From Lysobacterales bacterium (GTDB taxonomy: Bacteria; Pseudomonadota; Gammaproteobacteria; Xanthomonadales; Rhodanobacteraceae), in the NCBI GenBank assembly GCA_002632325.1, contig NSJK01000010.1, positions 62,001-126,000 of the forward strand: DNA of 64,000 nt, read 5' to 3'. Under the pieces are notes generated by a model that saw only the letters and a list, made by a program, of their open reading frames with translations, did not search any database and was not told the origin of the DNA. Below, in pieces: positions 1 through 9,737 of the stretch. Every line of letters begins with the position of its first letter. Within the stretch, counting starts at the first letter, position 1. The position numbers and the translations under genes were made by a program.

Positions 1-255
1 GAGCAGATCTTCCAGGAAGGCTGCCTGTCGTTTCCCGGCATCTATGCCGATGTCGAGCGCGCGCTGCGGGTCAAGGTCGCGGCACAGGATGTCGATGGCA
101 AGCACATCGAGTTCGAGGTCGAAGGCCCGCTCGCGGTGTGCGTGCAGCACGAGATGGATCATCTGGCCGGCAAGGTGTTCGTCGATCACCTCTCGTCGCT
201 CAAGCGCTCGCTCCTGCTCAAGAAGCTCGACAAGAAGCGCAAGCAGAGCGCCTGA
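1..255 (+). CDS. def: Peptide deformylase, C-terminal part (5' end outside window)
   Basis: The frame is open from base 1 to a TGA at 253-255 and gives the last 84 residues of a peptide deformylase. This metalloenzyme removes the formyl group from the N-terminal methionine of new proteins. Two of the three family motifs are visible: EGCLS, whose Cys binds the metal, and HEMDH, the HExxH motif with two metal-binding His and the catalytic Glu. The tail is lysine-rich ([13 protein letters not shown]), as is common in gammaproteobacterial Def. The first motif (GxGxAAxQ) lies before the window. The fmt gene, often next to def, is 12 kb away, so def and fmt are split in this genome. Confidence 0.93.
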   Translation, partial: EQIFQEGCLSFPGIYADVERALRVKVAAQDVDGKHIEFEVEGPLAVCVQHEMDHLAGKVFVDHLSSLKRSLLLKKLDKKRKQSA

Positions 256-313
256 GCCGACCCGGCTGCGGGCGCGTCGCGCCCATCATCGAGATTCCGT
301 TCTCCCTGGCAGA

Positions 314-456
314 CTGCTGAAAATCCCTTTCCAGCAGCCTGATAGCGCAGTGCAGGGATGCACTGCACGCGAATCGATCACGCATTGATTGATTCGTCGG
401 AGACGAGTCCGGGCATGTACCGAACTCGTCGAGATGAAGAAGTCCAGGATGGACTT
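314..456. repeat. Cluster of three intergenic hairpins (REP-like)
   Basis: The 267 bases between def and the phenol-lyase gene hold no convincing gene but three separate inverted repeats. CTGCTG (314-319) pairs with CAGCAG (332-337). GCAGTGCA (347-354) pairs with TGCACTGC (359-366) around a GGGA loop. AAGTCCA (440-446) pairs with TGGACTT (450-456) and is followed by TTT. The third could end transcription on the plus strand. As a group they look like dispersed palindromic repeats that sit in gene junctions. No second copy of any of them was seen in this window. Confidence 0.5.
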
Positions 457-522
457 TTTCAGCACCCTGTTGGATTCCGCGCGCCGTTCACGCGGCGCGC
501 GGAGTGATCGCGTGCCGCAGAC

Positions 523-3237
523 TCAAGCGGCGCCGCTGGCGCGCTTGCCGGGCTGTTCCTGCTGGCCGCCGGGGATCGGCTCGAAGCGACCCTGGAAGAA
601 GCGCAGGTCCTTGGGCTCGTAGACGAAGCGCAGGCCGCCGATCTCGTGGCGACGCTGCCACAGGCGGATGATGCCGTCGGCAACCGCGCGCAGATGATCG
701 TCGGTGTAGACGCGGCGCGACAAGGTCAGGCGTACGAGTTCGAGTGCGGGGCGGTAATTCTTGCCATCGGCCTTGCGGCCGCTGGAGACATTGCCGCGTT
801 CCATCGGGCGCACGCCGGTCTCGACGTAGATCTCGCTCGCCAGCCGCTGCGCCGGATACTCGTCCTGATCCAGATGCGGCAGGAAGCGGCGCGCATCGAC
901 GAACACTGCGTGGGTGCCGGTCGGCTCGACCACCGGTACGCCGGCTTCACGCAACCAGCCGGCCAGGCGCACCGACTGCTCGATGCGCGCGCGGATGTAG
1001 CGGTCATCGACCATCTCGCGCACGCCCTGCGCCATCGCGGCGAGATCGGCCGCAGGCAGGCCACCGTCGCGCACGCCGCCTTCGTAGATGCGCAGCTTGG
1101 CTTCCGAGCGACGCGCCCAATCGGCATTGTCCTTGTAGGTGAGCAGGCCGCCGATGTTGATGAGGAAATCCTTCTTGCCGGAAACCGTTGCGCCGTCGCC
1201 GTAGAGCATGATCTCTCGCAGGATGTCCTTGACGCTGGTGCTGCGGTAGCGCAGGTCGTGCTTCTGGATGAGGTAGGCGTTCTCGACCGCGCGGGTGGCG
1301 TCGAACATCACGGGTATGCCGTGCTTGCGCGTGTAGGCATAGACCTCACGCAGATTGTCCATTGATACCGGCTGGCCACCGGCGAGGTTCACCGACAGCT
1401 CGAAGGAGATGTAGGCGATCTTGTCCGCGCCATGTTCGCGCACCAGGGCATCGACCTTGGCGATGTCGATGTTGCCCTTCCAGCGGAAGTTCGAAGTCGG
1501 ATCGTGGGCCTCGTCGACGATCACGTCGGCAAAGATGCCGCCGGCGTATTCCTGATGCACCTTGGTGGTGGTGAAGTACATGTTGCCGGGCACGTACTGG
1601 CCGGGCTTGATCATGACTTCCGACAGGATCTGCTCGGCGGCACGGCCCTGATGGGTCGGCAGCACGTAGTCATAGCCATAGGTGTCGCAGATCGCGGCGA
1701 CGAAGTCGAGATAGGCATTGCTGGTCGCCGGAGTCGGCGAGGCGGCGTCGTAGGCGGCCCACTGCACGGTCGACATCGCGGTGGTGCCCGAGTCGGTGAG
1801 CAGGTCGATGGCGACATCGGCCGAGCGCAGCAGGAAGGTGTTCCAGCCGGCTTCGCGGATCGCGCGTTCGCGCTGTTCGCGCGAGGTCAGCGCGATCGGC
1901 TCGAGTGTGTGGATGAGCCAGGGCTCGCAATCGAAGTGATATTCGGCGAGATCGGCGAACACCGAGCTGAAATGCAGCGCGTCGTGCCAATCGCTGTCGC
2001 GTTCGAGCTTGAGTGCGGGTACTTGCTCGCGGTGCATGTACAGCGCAATCACCGCATCGGCGACCTGATCGAGTTGACGGTTGGTCATCGCCAGACGCGG
2101 AATCTGCAGCGGCAGCAATTGGTCGCGGCCGACCAGACCCGGTACCAGCGCGCGCACGCCCGAGGTCTGGTAGAGCGCGCAGGCGAGTGCATGCGCGGCG
2201 TGTGCGCCGGCCTGCGGCAGGAACTGATCGGCTTGCAGGTAGGCGCCGTCGCAGCCGCGTTCGAGCGGCACGCCGCCTTCGCGCAGGCGTGCGGTGAAGC
2301 GTTCGGTCTGTGCCATCGCCCACTGCACGCTGGCTTCGTCGCACATCAGTTCGAGGCCGCGCGCGATCATTTCCATCGTGCGTCCGGCCATGCCGCCGTA
2401 GGTGTGCAGGCCTTCGAACACCACGATGTCGTTGATGAAGTGCTCGTGATCGACGGGGTTGTCGGTGGCGAGGAAGCCACCGGTGTTGGCGCGCGCATCC
2501 TGGGCGCCGTCCATCATGATCACGTGAGCGCTCTTGGCGATCAGCTTGACCAGATCGGCGATGGTGCGATCGGCCAGGCCCGGCTCGTAGCACTGGATGT
2601 ACCAGGCATTCTCGACTACGCGCGAGACATCCAGCACGAGGCGCAGGCCGTGGCGATCGGCCAGTTCACGCACCGCGCGCAAGTTGGCCAGACTCAAGGG
2701 GTGCTGACCATCGGCGAAGGCCTGTGCGCCGATGAACGGCGGACGGCTCGCGGCAATCGTGGCTTCGAGCCGAACGAGATCGAAATTGCCGGTGAACACG
2801 CCTTCGACGTGATCGCGCACGTCGACCAGCTCGATGCCGCGCGGTGCGTGCAGATCGATGCGCGCACGTGCATTGCTCGGCAGGCGCTGGCCACTCTTGG
2901 CGAAGGCGTGCAGCAGGATTTTCACCGAGCCCAGGGTGTTGTGCGTCGGGCAGACATAGGTGTGGCCGAGCACGCGGGTGATCTGCGCGTTCATCGTTTC
3001 GAAGTTGCGCGCGCCGGCATAGGCCTCGTCGCCGAGCAACTGGCCGGCGAGCTGTTCCTGCGTCACTGCGCCGCAGCCGTAGGAGACCATGTCGAAGGCG
3101 ACCTGCCTGGGCGTGAGGTTGAAGACATTGAAATGCGCGGCGGCCAGATTGCGCTTGCGCTCCTCGATGCCCGGGAACGCGATGGGGCGAACGGTCTTGA
3201 CCTTGTGCGGCTCGTGGACGGGAACGGGCGTTGCCAT
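523..3237 (-). CDS. Tyrosine phenol-lyase-like protein made of two tandem lyase domains, the first inactive
   Basis: This is a 904-residue protein, about twice the usual length (about 456) of tyrosine phenol-lyase, a PLP enzyme that splits tyrosine into phenol, pyruvate and ammonia. Residues about 432-895 match the phenol-lyase closely: THQGR at 528-532, GNMYFTTT at 551-558, PLP-binding D646 and R649 in FDATR, SGKKD with catalytic K689, MERG with R814, and LRFF near 880. Residues about 20-415 are a second copy of the fold. It keeps DVSR (D203, R206) and EGLHTYGGMAGR, but has THNTL for THQGR and DGAQD for SGKKD, so the PLP lysine is Q246. The start at 3237 has GGAG upstream; a longer frame to 3474 lacks family similarity. 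It is divergent from an Lrp-type regulator. Tryptophanase is the alternative, but the C-terminal motifs favour phenol-lyase. Confidence 0.85.
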   Translation of the reverse strand: MATPVPVHEPHKVKTVRPIAFPGIEERKRNLAAAHFNVFNLTPRQVAFDMVSYGCGAVTQEQLAGQLLGDEAYAGARNFETMNAQITRVLGHTYVCPTHNTLGSVKILLHAFAKSGQRLPSNARARIDLHAPRGIELVDVRDHVEGVFTGNFDLVRLEATIAASRPPFIGAQAFADGQHPLSLANLRAVRELADRHGLRLVLDVSRVVENAWYIQCYEPGLADRTIADLVKLIAKSAHVIMMDGAQDARANTGGFLATDNPVDHEHFINDIVVFEGLHTYGGMAGRTMEMIARGLELMCDEASVQWAMAQTERFTARLREGGVPLERGCDGAYLQADQFLPQAGAHAAHALACALYQTSGVRALVPGLVGRDQLLPLQIPRLAMTNRQLDQVADAVIALYMHREQVPALKLERDSDWHDALHFSSVFADLAEYHFDCEPWLIHTLEPIALTSREQRERAIREAGWNTFLLRSADVAIDLLTDSGTTAMSTVQWAAYDAASPTPATSNAYLDFVAAICDTYGYDYVLPTHQGRAAEQILSEVMIKPGQYVPGNMYFTTTKVHQEYAGGIFADVIVDEAHDPTSNFRWKGNIDIAKVDALVREHGADKIAYISFELSVNLAGGQPVSMDNLREVYAYTRKHGIPVMFDATRAVENAYLIQKHDLRYRSTSVKDILREIMLYGDGATVSGKKDFLINIGGLLTYKDNADWARRSEAKLRIYEGGVRDGGLPAADLAAMAQGVREMVDDRYIRARIEQSVRLAGWLREAGVPVVEPTGTHAVFVDARRFLPHLDQDEYPAQRLASEIYVETGVRPMERGNVSSGRKADGKNYRPALELVRLTLSRRVYTDDHLRAVADGIIRLWQRRHEIGGLRFVYEPKDLRFFQGRFEPIPGGQQEQPGKRASGAA

Positions 3238-3379
3238 GAAGTGCTCCGAAGCGATTGGGAAGGCATGCGTGCCGCGTTCGAACCGCGGCAGGGACCCGAA
3301 ATATTGTAGGAAAGCATCTTTCGTGTTTGAATGCGGTCTGTTAGCAGAGATTAAACATCCACAAAAGAAAGTTATGTAA

Positions 3380-3910
3380 ATGGTCAAAGTCACTTCACAG
3401 ACTGCAAACGAGCTGGATGCGCTCGATTGGCAGATCCTTGACGAACTGCAACAGGACGGTCGCATCACCTTCACCGAACTCGGTCGGCGTGTCGGTCTGT
3501 CAACCCCCGCGGTGGCCGAGCGCGTGCGTCAGCTCGAAGCGGCCGGCGTGATCCTCGGCTATCGCGCTCAGGTCGATCTGGCACGGATCGGGCGGCCGAT
3601 CCTCGCGATCGTGCGCATGAACGTGGTCGGCGATGTGCTCGCGCGCGTCACCACCACGGTGCGCGAGATGCCCGAAGTGCTCGAGTGCTATCGCGGCACC
3701 GGCGCCGACTCCTTCACCGCCAAGGTTGCGGTCGCCTCGATCGAGGACCTCGAGCAGTTGATCGATCAGCTCACGCCGTTTGGCACGACTTCGACTTCGA
3801 TCGTGCTGTCGATGCCGGTCCCCAATCGCGCGCTGGCGCCACCGCGCAGCATGGCCGTCAAGACGCGCAGCTCCGCGGCGCCGCGCAAGCGGGCGCGCAC
3901 GCCACGCTGA
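3380..3910 (+). CDS. Lrp/AsnC family transcriptional regulator
   Basis: This 176-residue protein has the Lrp/AsnC layout. An N-terminal winged helix begins at ELDALDWQILDELQQDGRIT and has the recognition region VGLSTPAVAERVRQLE. A ligand-binding RAM domain follows (AIVRMNVVGD, EVLECYRGTGADSFTAKVAV). A basic, low-complexity tail of about 20 residues (RSSAAPRKRARTPR) extends past the family core. Regulators of this family sense amino acids. It is divergent from the phenol-lyase-like gene across a 142-base, AT-rich spacer, so the simplest inference is that it controls that gene and itself in response to an aromatic amino acid. The target is not shown by the sequence. Confidence 0.85.
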   Translation: MVKVTSQTANELDALDWQILDELQQDGRITFTELGRRVGLSTPAVAERVRQLEAAGVILGYRAQVDLARIGRPILAIVRMNVVGDVLARVTTTVREMPEVLECYRGTGADSFTAKVAVASIEDLEQLIDQLTPFGTTSTSIVLSMPVPNRALAPPRSMAVKTRSSAAPRKRARTPR

Positions 3911-3959
3911 AGTCCGCATCCCGGTCGTCGTTCACTTGCTTGCGCACAATCCGAACCGT

Positions 3960-5084
3960 TCAGGCCGCGCGCGGGCCTTCGTCGAGCGCGAAACGACCGC
4001 CGCCGTGTTGCTTGGCGCGATACAGCGCGCGATCGGCCGCTTCGAGCAGGGCCTGGATCGAATCGATTCCCGGCTCCAGGGTCGCCACGCCGATGCTCAG
4101 CGCGCCGTCCCAGCACGGATCGAGTCCATGGGCAAAGAAAGGTGTCTGCGCATCGAGCAGGTATTGCGCAACCTTGACCGCGCAGTCGCGGTTGCTGTCG
4201 GGGCAGATGACGAGAAACTCGTCGCCGCCGAAACGGCAGACGATGTCGCTGCTGCGCACCGCGTCGCGCAGGCGTTGCGCAAGTTGACGCAGCAGTTCGT
4301 CGCCGACCGCGTGGCCATGGCGGTCGTTGACGATCTTGAAGCGATCGGCATCGAGCAGCAACACGGCGAACGGCACCGTTTCCGCGCCAGCCTTCTCCCA
4401 CAGTTGGGTGAGTGTGGCGACCGCGTAACGGTGGTTGGGCAGGCCGGTGAGGTCGTCCTGATTGGACAGCATGCGCAGCTGCCGATTGGCATAGGCGAGA
4501 TCGGCGGTGCGTTCCTCGACGCGCTGCTCGAGATCATGATTGAGTGTGCGCAGCTTGTCGTTGCTCTCGGCGAGCTTCCACAGCAGACCGCGCAGCGCGG
4601 CGGTGACCGGCTCGGCGCTCGGGCGCGTGAGCTGCATGTCCTCGTCGTAGGCCTGTTGCGGCGACTTGCCGGCTCGAATCGCCTGTTCCTGGCGCGCCAT
4701 GCTGAGGTCGACCACGAGGATGTGGTCGGTCAACCAGCACACCAGATAGTCGAGCACCGCGTGCATGCTGCGTGGTGACTGGTCGCTGCTGCTGCCCATG
4801 TGCTGGACACGCTTGACGAAGGCCCAGTGCGCGGCGCGGTGGGTGCGCTGGAAGCGTGGATCAAGTCCGCGCTCTTCCATGAAGGTCTCTTCGTCGCGGA
4901 AATGCGCTTCGGCATAGTCAATCAGGGCGTCACGCGCCTCGACGAAGTCGCGCTGGCCGATGTCCTTGGCCGAAGTGCACAGTTCACCGAGGCGGTTGAT
5001 CAGGTCGACCAGCACCCTGTGCTGCTCGTCCACCAGCGGTACCGCAGTGACGAAGGCATCGTTCCAGGTAAACAGGTTGAACAT
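3960..5084 (-). CDS. Bacteriohemerythrin-GGDEF diguanylate cyclase
   Basis: A predicted soluble 374-residue protein with two domains. The N-terminal hemerythrin domain begins at MFNLFTWND and has the di-iron ligand pattern: DEQH, HFRDEE (H and E), HRAAH (HxxxH) and DHILVVD (HxxxxD). A coiled linker (about 180-205) leads to a GGDEF domain with the intact active site FGGDEF. RSSD lies five residues upstream and matches the RxxD inhibitory site for c-di-GMP feedback. The protein should make c-di-GMP in response to oxygen or redox state at the di-iron centre. The start at 5084 fits the domain edge; an in-frame start at 5156 would add 24 residues without visible function. Confidence 0.9.
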   Translation of the reverse strand: MFNLFTWNDAFVTAVPLVDEQHRVLVDLINRLGELCTSAKDIGQRDFVEARDALIDYAEAHFRDEETFMEERGLDPRFQRTHRAAHWAFVKRVQHMGSSSDQSPRSMHAVLDYLVCWLTDHILVVDLSMARQEQAIRAGKSPQQAYDEDMQLTRPSAEPVTAALRGLLWKLAESNDKLRTLNHDLEQRVEERTADLAYANRQLRMLSNQDDLTGLPNHRYAVATLTQLWEKAGAETVPFAVLLLDADRFKIVNDRHGHAVGDELLRQLAQRLRDAVRSSDIVCRFGGDEFLVICPDSNRDCAVKVAQYLLDAQTPFFAHGLDPCWDGALSIGVATLEPGIDSIQALLEAADRALYRAKQHGGGRFALDEGPRAA

Positions 5085-5405
5085 GGTCGGTCTTGGTGCC
5101 TGAGCTGGCCCGAAGGTCAGCGATGGGTGACCCGATGCAGCATTTGTGCCAAGCAAGCCTTCCGGATGCCGTGTGGCGGTCAGGTTCGGCCTGCTCGTCG
5201 CAACGCCATCGCCCGAGCCGCCGGTGATCCTTGACGCCGCGTTTTGACGCTCAAGACTGCCAAGGACCCAATCGCCGACACGCTAGCTGCGCCAAAGGCT
5301 TAGTATTGCGCACACGGTTCGCGTTCGCATCCGGGCTCGCCGCCGCCACGGCACGGTGTGCAGGCCCCGCGGCGGGCATTTCCGGATTCCAGACAAGGGG
5401 AAAAC
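5085..5405. other. Intergenic region, no gene seen
   Basis: About 320 bases between the divergent GGDEF and efflux genes. Reading frames here have no domain-like content and poor codon use. TAGTAT at 5301-5306 could be a -10 element for the efflux operon, but no good -35 element stands at the right distance. No strong palindrome or riboswitch-like structure was recognised. Confidence 0.4.
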
Positions 5406-6587
5406 ATGATGAGGCAGGGGCAGGGCTTTGGGCTGCGCACGCGCGCGCGTCGGGTGATCCTGATGGCGATACTGGCCCCCTTGGCTGCATGCGGCAGCAA
5501 GGATGGCGCGCAGGCGCCGCCGCCCGCGCCGGTCACGGTGGTTCAGGTTGAGCCCTCGGCCATGCCGCTGAGCATCGAATACGTCGGCGAGACGGCGGGC
5601 TTTCGCGAGGTCGAGGTGCGCGCCCGGGTCAGCGGCATCCTGCTCAAGCGCACCTACACCGAAGGCGAGGCGGTCAAGGCCGGGCAGGTCCTGTTCGAAA
5701 TCGACCCTGCGCCCTATCAGGCCGCGCTCGAGCAGGTCCGCGGTGGCCTGGCCCAGGCGCAGGCGGCTCTCAACAAGGCCAAGGCCGACCGCGACCGCAT
5801 GGTGCCGCTGTTTGCCAAGCACGTGGTCAGCCGACGCGATTACGACGACACCATCGCCGCCTACGATGCAGCGGTCGCCAATGCACAGTCGGCGCGTGCG
5901 CGCGTCAAGGAAGCCGAGCTCAACCTCGACTACACCCACGTCACCGCACCGATTGCGGGCGTGACCAGCAAGGGCACGCAGTCCGAGGGCAGTCTGGTTC
6001 TGGCCGGCAGCGAGAGCGGTCTGCTCACGACGATCTCGCAGCTCGACCCCATGTACGCGAATTTCGCCTATCCCGAGCAGGATCGGCTCAACCTTGAACG
6101 CCTGCAGCATGACGGCACGCTCGATGACGACGGCGACAACGACTGGCCGGTGCGCTTGCGGCTGTCCGACGGCAGCCTCTATGCCAAGGTCGGTCATGTG
6201 AACTTTTCCGACAACCGCATCGATACGCGCACCGGCACGATTCGCGCGCGGGCGATCTTCGACAATCCCGACGAGCGTTTGCTGCCGGGCCAGTTCGTGC
6301 GTCTGATCCTCGAACTGGGTCAGCTCAAGGACGTCCTGCAGGTCCCGCAACGCGCGATCGTGCAGGCACAAGCCGACAAGATGGTCATGGTGGTCGGCGC
6401 GGGCGACATGATCGAGCCGCGCACGGTGACCCTGGGCTACACCAGCAATGGCATGGTGTTGGTCAAGGATGGGCTCAAGGCCGGTGAGCGCGTGGTCGTC
6501 GAGGGCCTGCTCAAGGCACGTCCCGGGACCAAGGTCGCGCCGAGCCTCGCCACCCATGCGGCGCCCGCCGCGCCGGCCGCGAAGTAG
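5406..6587 (+). CDS. RND efflux periplasmic adaptor (membrane fusion protein), lipoprotein
   Basis: A 393-residue periplasmic adaptor of the AcrA/MexA family that links an inner-membrane RND pump to an outer-membrane channel. It starts with MMRQGQGFG after AGGGGA; the signal peptide ends in the lipobox LAAC, so it should be lipid-anchored. Family blocks are present: the lipoyl-like segment VRARVSGILLKRTYTEGEAVKAGQVLFEIDP, an alpha-hairpin rich in Ala, Lys and Arg, then YTHVTAPIAGVTSK and the barrel segment LLPGQFVRLIL. The stop lies 9 bases before the pump gene, so the two are co-transcribed. The substrate cannot be read from the sequence. Confidence 0.93.
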   Translation: MMRQGQGFGLRTRARRVILMAILAPLAACGSKDGAQAPPPAPVTVVQVEPSAMPLSIEYVGETAGFREVEVRARVSGILLKRTYTEGEAVKAGQVLFEIDPAPYQAALEQVRGGLAQAQAALNKAKADRDRMVPLFAKHVVSRRDYDDTIAAYDAAVANAQSARARVKEAELNLDYTHVTAPIAGVTSKGTQSEGSLVLAGSESGLLTTISQLDPMYANFAYPEQDRLNLERLQHDGTLDDDGDNDWPVRLRLSDGSLYAKVGHVNFSDNRIDTRTGTIRARAIFDNPDERLLPGQFVRLILELGQLKDVLQVPQRAIVQAQADKMVMVVGAGDMIEPRTVTLGYTSNGMVLVKDGLKAGERVVVEGLLKARPGTKVAPSLATHAAPAAPAAK

Positions 6588-6596
6588 GGCCACGCG

Positions 6597-9500
6597 ATGT
6601 TCTCGCGCTTCTTCATCGAACGGCCGATCTTCGCGTCCGTCATCTCGATCGTGATCGTGTTCGCTGGCCTCGCGGCGATGCGCAGCCTGCCGGTCGAGCA
6701 GTATCCGGAAATCACCCCGCCGGTGGTGTCGGTGCAGGCGTTCTACCCGGGCGCGACGCCCGAGGTGGTGTCGCAGACCGTCGCCGCACCGCTCGAGCAG
6801 CAAATCAACGGCGTCGAGAACATGATCTACATGGAATCGGGCTCGGCCTCCAACGGACTGATGACGCTGAGTGTGTATTTCGACATCGGCACCGATCCCG
6901 AACAGGCAACCATCAACGTCAACAACCGCGTGTCCGCGGCGATCGCGCAGTTGCCCGAGGAGGTCAAGCAGCAGGGCGTGACGGTCAAGAAGAAATCGAC
7001 CTCGATCCTGCAGGTGGTCACGCTCGATTCGCCGCAGGGCAGTCACGACACCACGTATCTGTCCAACTACGCCCTGCTCAACATCATCGACGAGCTCAAG
7101 CGCATCAGTGGCGTCGGCGACACCATGCTGTTCGGCGGCACCGACTACGCGATGCGCATCTGGCTGCGGCCCGATCGTCTGGCCCAGCTCGGACTCACGC
7201 CGGGTGACGTGATCGGCGCGATCCGCGAGCAGAACGCGCAGTTCGCGGCCGGCAAGATCGGTTCGCAGCCCACCCGTGCGAGCGTGGATTTCACCTACAC
7301 GGTGCAGACCAAGGGACGGCTTGGCAGTCCCGAAGAGTTCTCCAACATCATCGTGCGTGCGCTGCCCGATGGCTCCAAGATCCGTGTCGGCGATGTCGCA
7401 CGCGTCGAGATGGGCGGCCAGGATTACGACCTTGTCGCCCACGCCAACGGCAAACCCGCGATCGGCATTGCCGTCTACATGCAGCCCGGCGCCAACGCGG
7501 TCGCCGTGGCCGATGCGGTGGTGGCGAAGATGGAAGAGCTCAAGGCACGCTTCCCGCACGATGTGCACTACAACGTGCCCTACGACACCACCCATTTCGT
7601 CAAACTGTCGATCGAAGAAGTCGTGCACACGCTGTTCGAGGCGATCGTGCTCGTTTTTCTCGTCGTGTTCCTGTTCCTGCAGAACTTCCGTGCCACGCTG
7701 ATTCCGTGCATCGCGGTGCCGGTGTCCCTGATCGGCACCTTCGCCGGCATGCTCGTGCTCGGGTTTTCGATCAACCTGCTCACCCTGTTCGGCATGGTGC
7801 TCGCGATCGGCATCGTCGTCGATGACGCGATCGTGGTGCTCGAGAACGTCGAGCGCATCATGAGCGAGCAGAAGTGTTCGCCCAAACAGGCGGCGATCCT
7901 CGCGATGGAAGAGGTCGCCGGTCCGGTGGTGGCGATCGTGCTGGTGCTGTGCGCGGTGTTCCTGCCGGTGGCGTTCATGGGCGGCATGACCGGCGTGATG
8001 TACCAGCAGTTCGCGGTCACGGTGGCGATCTCGGTGGCGATCTCGGGCGTGGTCGCGCTCACGCTGTCACCGGCGCTGTGCGCGGTGATCCTCAAGCAAG
8101 GCCATCACGAGCCAGCGCGCTTCTTCGTCTGGTTCAATCGCCAGTTCGATCGCATCACCGGCAAGTACGTCGGCGGCGTGGCCTTCCTCAATCGCCGCGT
8201 CGGCGTGGCCTTCGTGCTGGTTGGTCTGATCCTGCTCGGCACCTTCGGCCTGTTCAAGCGCGTGCCGGGCGAACTCGTGCCCAACGAGGATCAGGGTTAT
8301 CTGCTCGCGGCGGTGTTCCTGCCCGACGCGGCTTCGCTCACGCGCACGCAGGCGGTCGCCGATCAATTCGATGGTTTGGTGCTGGCCAACAAGAACGTCG
8401 CCAACACGGTGACCTTTGCGGGCTTCGACATCCTTTCCGGTGCGGTGATCAGCAACAGCGGTCTGTCCTTCATCACGCTCAAGGACTGGAAGGAGCGCAA
8501 GGGCAAGGGCGATGACGCGGTGTCGATCGCGCAGTCGCTGCAGGGTCAGGCCTACATGACGATCAAGGATGGCTTTGCCGCGGTGTTCAATCCGCCGCCG
8601 ATCGCGGGCATGTCGACCACCGGCGGGCTCGAAGGCTATCTGCAGAACCGTGGCTCGGGCGGCACCGCGGCGTTCGCCGGCGAGGTGCAGAAACTGCTCG
8701 ACGCCGCGGGCAAGCGGCCCGAGTTCCGCAGCGTGACTTCGACCTTCCGCGCCAACGTGCCGCAGATCTTCCTCGATCTGGATCGCGACAAGGCCAAGGC
8801 GCTGGGTGTGCCGATCCGTTCGGTGTTCGACACCATGCAGGCGACCTTCGGCCAGGTCTACGTCAACGACTTCAACCAGTTCGGCCGCACCTATCGCGTG
8901 CAGGTGCAATCGGAAGCCGACTATCGCGCCCATCGCGACGACATCCGCAACGTCTACGTGCGCTCGCAGGATGGCCAGATGATTCCGTTGACGAGTCTGG
9001 TCACGGTCAAGGATGCGGTGGGGCCGGAACTGGTCGAGCGCTTCAACGTGTTTCAGGCGGCCAAGATCATGGCCCAGCCCGCGGCCGGGGTCAGTTCGGG
9101 GCAGGCGATTGCAGCGCTCGAAGAGGTCGCCGCGCAGACGCTGGGCAACGACGCCAAGCTCGAGTGGACCGGCTCGGCCTATCAGGAGAAGAAGGCGGGC
9201 GGCACGGCAGCGCTTGCGTTCGCGTTCGGCATCATCATGATCTTCCTCATCCTCGCGGCGCAGTACGAACGCTGGAGTCTGCCGTTCGCGGTGATCACTG
9301 CGGTACCGTTCGCGCTGTTCGGCGCCTTGCTTGCCACCTGGCTGGTCGGCCAGACCAACAACGTCTATTTCCAGATCGGACTGGTCACCTTGGTCGGCCT
9401 CGCAGCGAAGAACGCGATCCTCATCGTCGAATTCGCGGTGATGAAGCATCAGGAAGGCATGGGCCTGCTCGATGCCGCGCTCGAAGCGGCGCGCCTGCGC

Positions 9501-9713
9501 TTCCGTCCGATCGTGATGACTTCGCTCGCCTTCATCCTCGGCTGCGTACCGCTGGTGACCTCGAGCGGCGCCGGCGCCGCCAGTCGTCACGCGCTTGGCT
9601 GGCCGGTGATCGGCGGCATGCTCGCGGCGACCTTCATCGCGATCTTCTTCATCCCGCTGTTCTTCCGCCTGATCATGCAAGGCTCGGCGCGCAAGGCCCC
9701 GCCCGGTGATTGA
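6597..9713 (+). CDS. RND multidrug efflux pump, HAE1 (AcrB/MexB) type
   Basis: A 1038-residue inner-membrane drug/proton antiporter of the AcrB family; the length is typical. It opens with the family signature [18 protein letters not shown], has the [17 protein letters not shown] segment of TM4, which carries the proton-relay Asp pair, and repeats the fold in the second half ([16 protein letters not shown]). Two large periplasmic loops lie between TM1-TM2 and TM7-TM8. The C-terminus is short ([10 protein letters not shown]). It follows the adaptor directly. No TolC/OprM-type channel gene follows; the next gene runs the other way, so the pump must borrow a channel encoded elsewhere. No TetR or MarR regulator is adjacent. 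Confidence 0.95.
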   Translation: MFSRFFIERPIFASVISIVIVFAGLAAMRSLPVEQYPEITPPVVSVQAFYPGATPEVVSQTVAAPLEQQINGVENMIYMESGSASNGLMTLSVYFDIGTDPEQATINVNNRVSAAIAQLPEEVKQQGVTVKKKSTSILQVVTLDSPQGSHDTTYLSNYALLNIIDELKRISGVGDTMLFGGTDYAMRIWLRPDRLAQLGLTPGDVIGAIREQNAQFAAGKIGSQPTRASVDFTYTVQTKGRLGSPEEFSNIIVRALPDGSKIRVGDVARVEMGGQDYDLVAHANGKPAIGIAVYMQPGANAVAVADAVVAKMEELKARFPHDVHYNVPYDTTHFVKLSIEEVVHTLFEAIVLVFLVVFLFLQNFRATLIPCIAVPVSLIGTFAGMLVLGFSINLLTLFGMVLAIGIVVDDAIVVLENVERIMSEQKCSPKQAAILAMEEVAGPVVAIVLVLCAVFLPVAFMGGMTGVMYQQFAVTVAISVAISGVVALTLSPALCAVILKQGHHEPARFFVWFNRQFDRITGKYVGGVAFLNRRVGVAFVLVGLILLGTFGLFKRVPGELVPNEDQGYLLAAVFLPDAASLTRTQAVADQFDGLVLANKNVANTVTFAGFDILSGAVISNSGLSFITLKDWKERKGKGDDAVSIAQSLQGQAYMTIKDGFAAVFNPPPIAGMSTTGGLEGYLQNRGSGGTAAFAGEVQKLLDAAGKRPEFRSVTSTFRANVPQIFLDLDRDKAKALGVPIRSVFDTMQATFGQVYVNDFNQFGRTYRVQVQSEADYRAHRDDIRNVYVRSQDGQMIPLTSLVTVKDAVGPELVERFNVFQAAKIMAQPAAGVSSGQAIAALEEVAAQTLGNDAKLEWTGSAYQEKKAGGTAALAFAFGIIMIFLILAAQYERWSLPFAVITAVPFALFGALLATWLVGQTNNVYFQIGLVTLVGLAAKNAILIVEFAVMKHQEGMGLLDAALEAARLRFRPIVMTSLAFILGCVPLVTSSGAGAASRHALGWPVIGGMLAATFIAIFFIPLFFRLIMQGSARKAPPGD

Positions 9714-9737
9714 GAGATTGCGCCCGCGCGCGGCGCG

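Noticed and set aside
1432..3309. A long open frame on the plus strand opposite the phenol-lyase gene
   Set aside because: It is antisense to a strongly conserved enzyme, has no domain, and its length is an effect of high GC content.
5283..7628. A 781-codon open frame on the minus strand opposite the efflux genes
   Set aside because: Its translation is rich in His, Arg and Asp in the way typical of antisense frames, and the plus strand encodes well-known efflux proteins.
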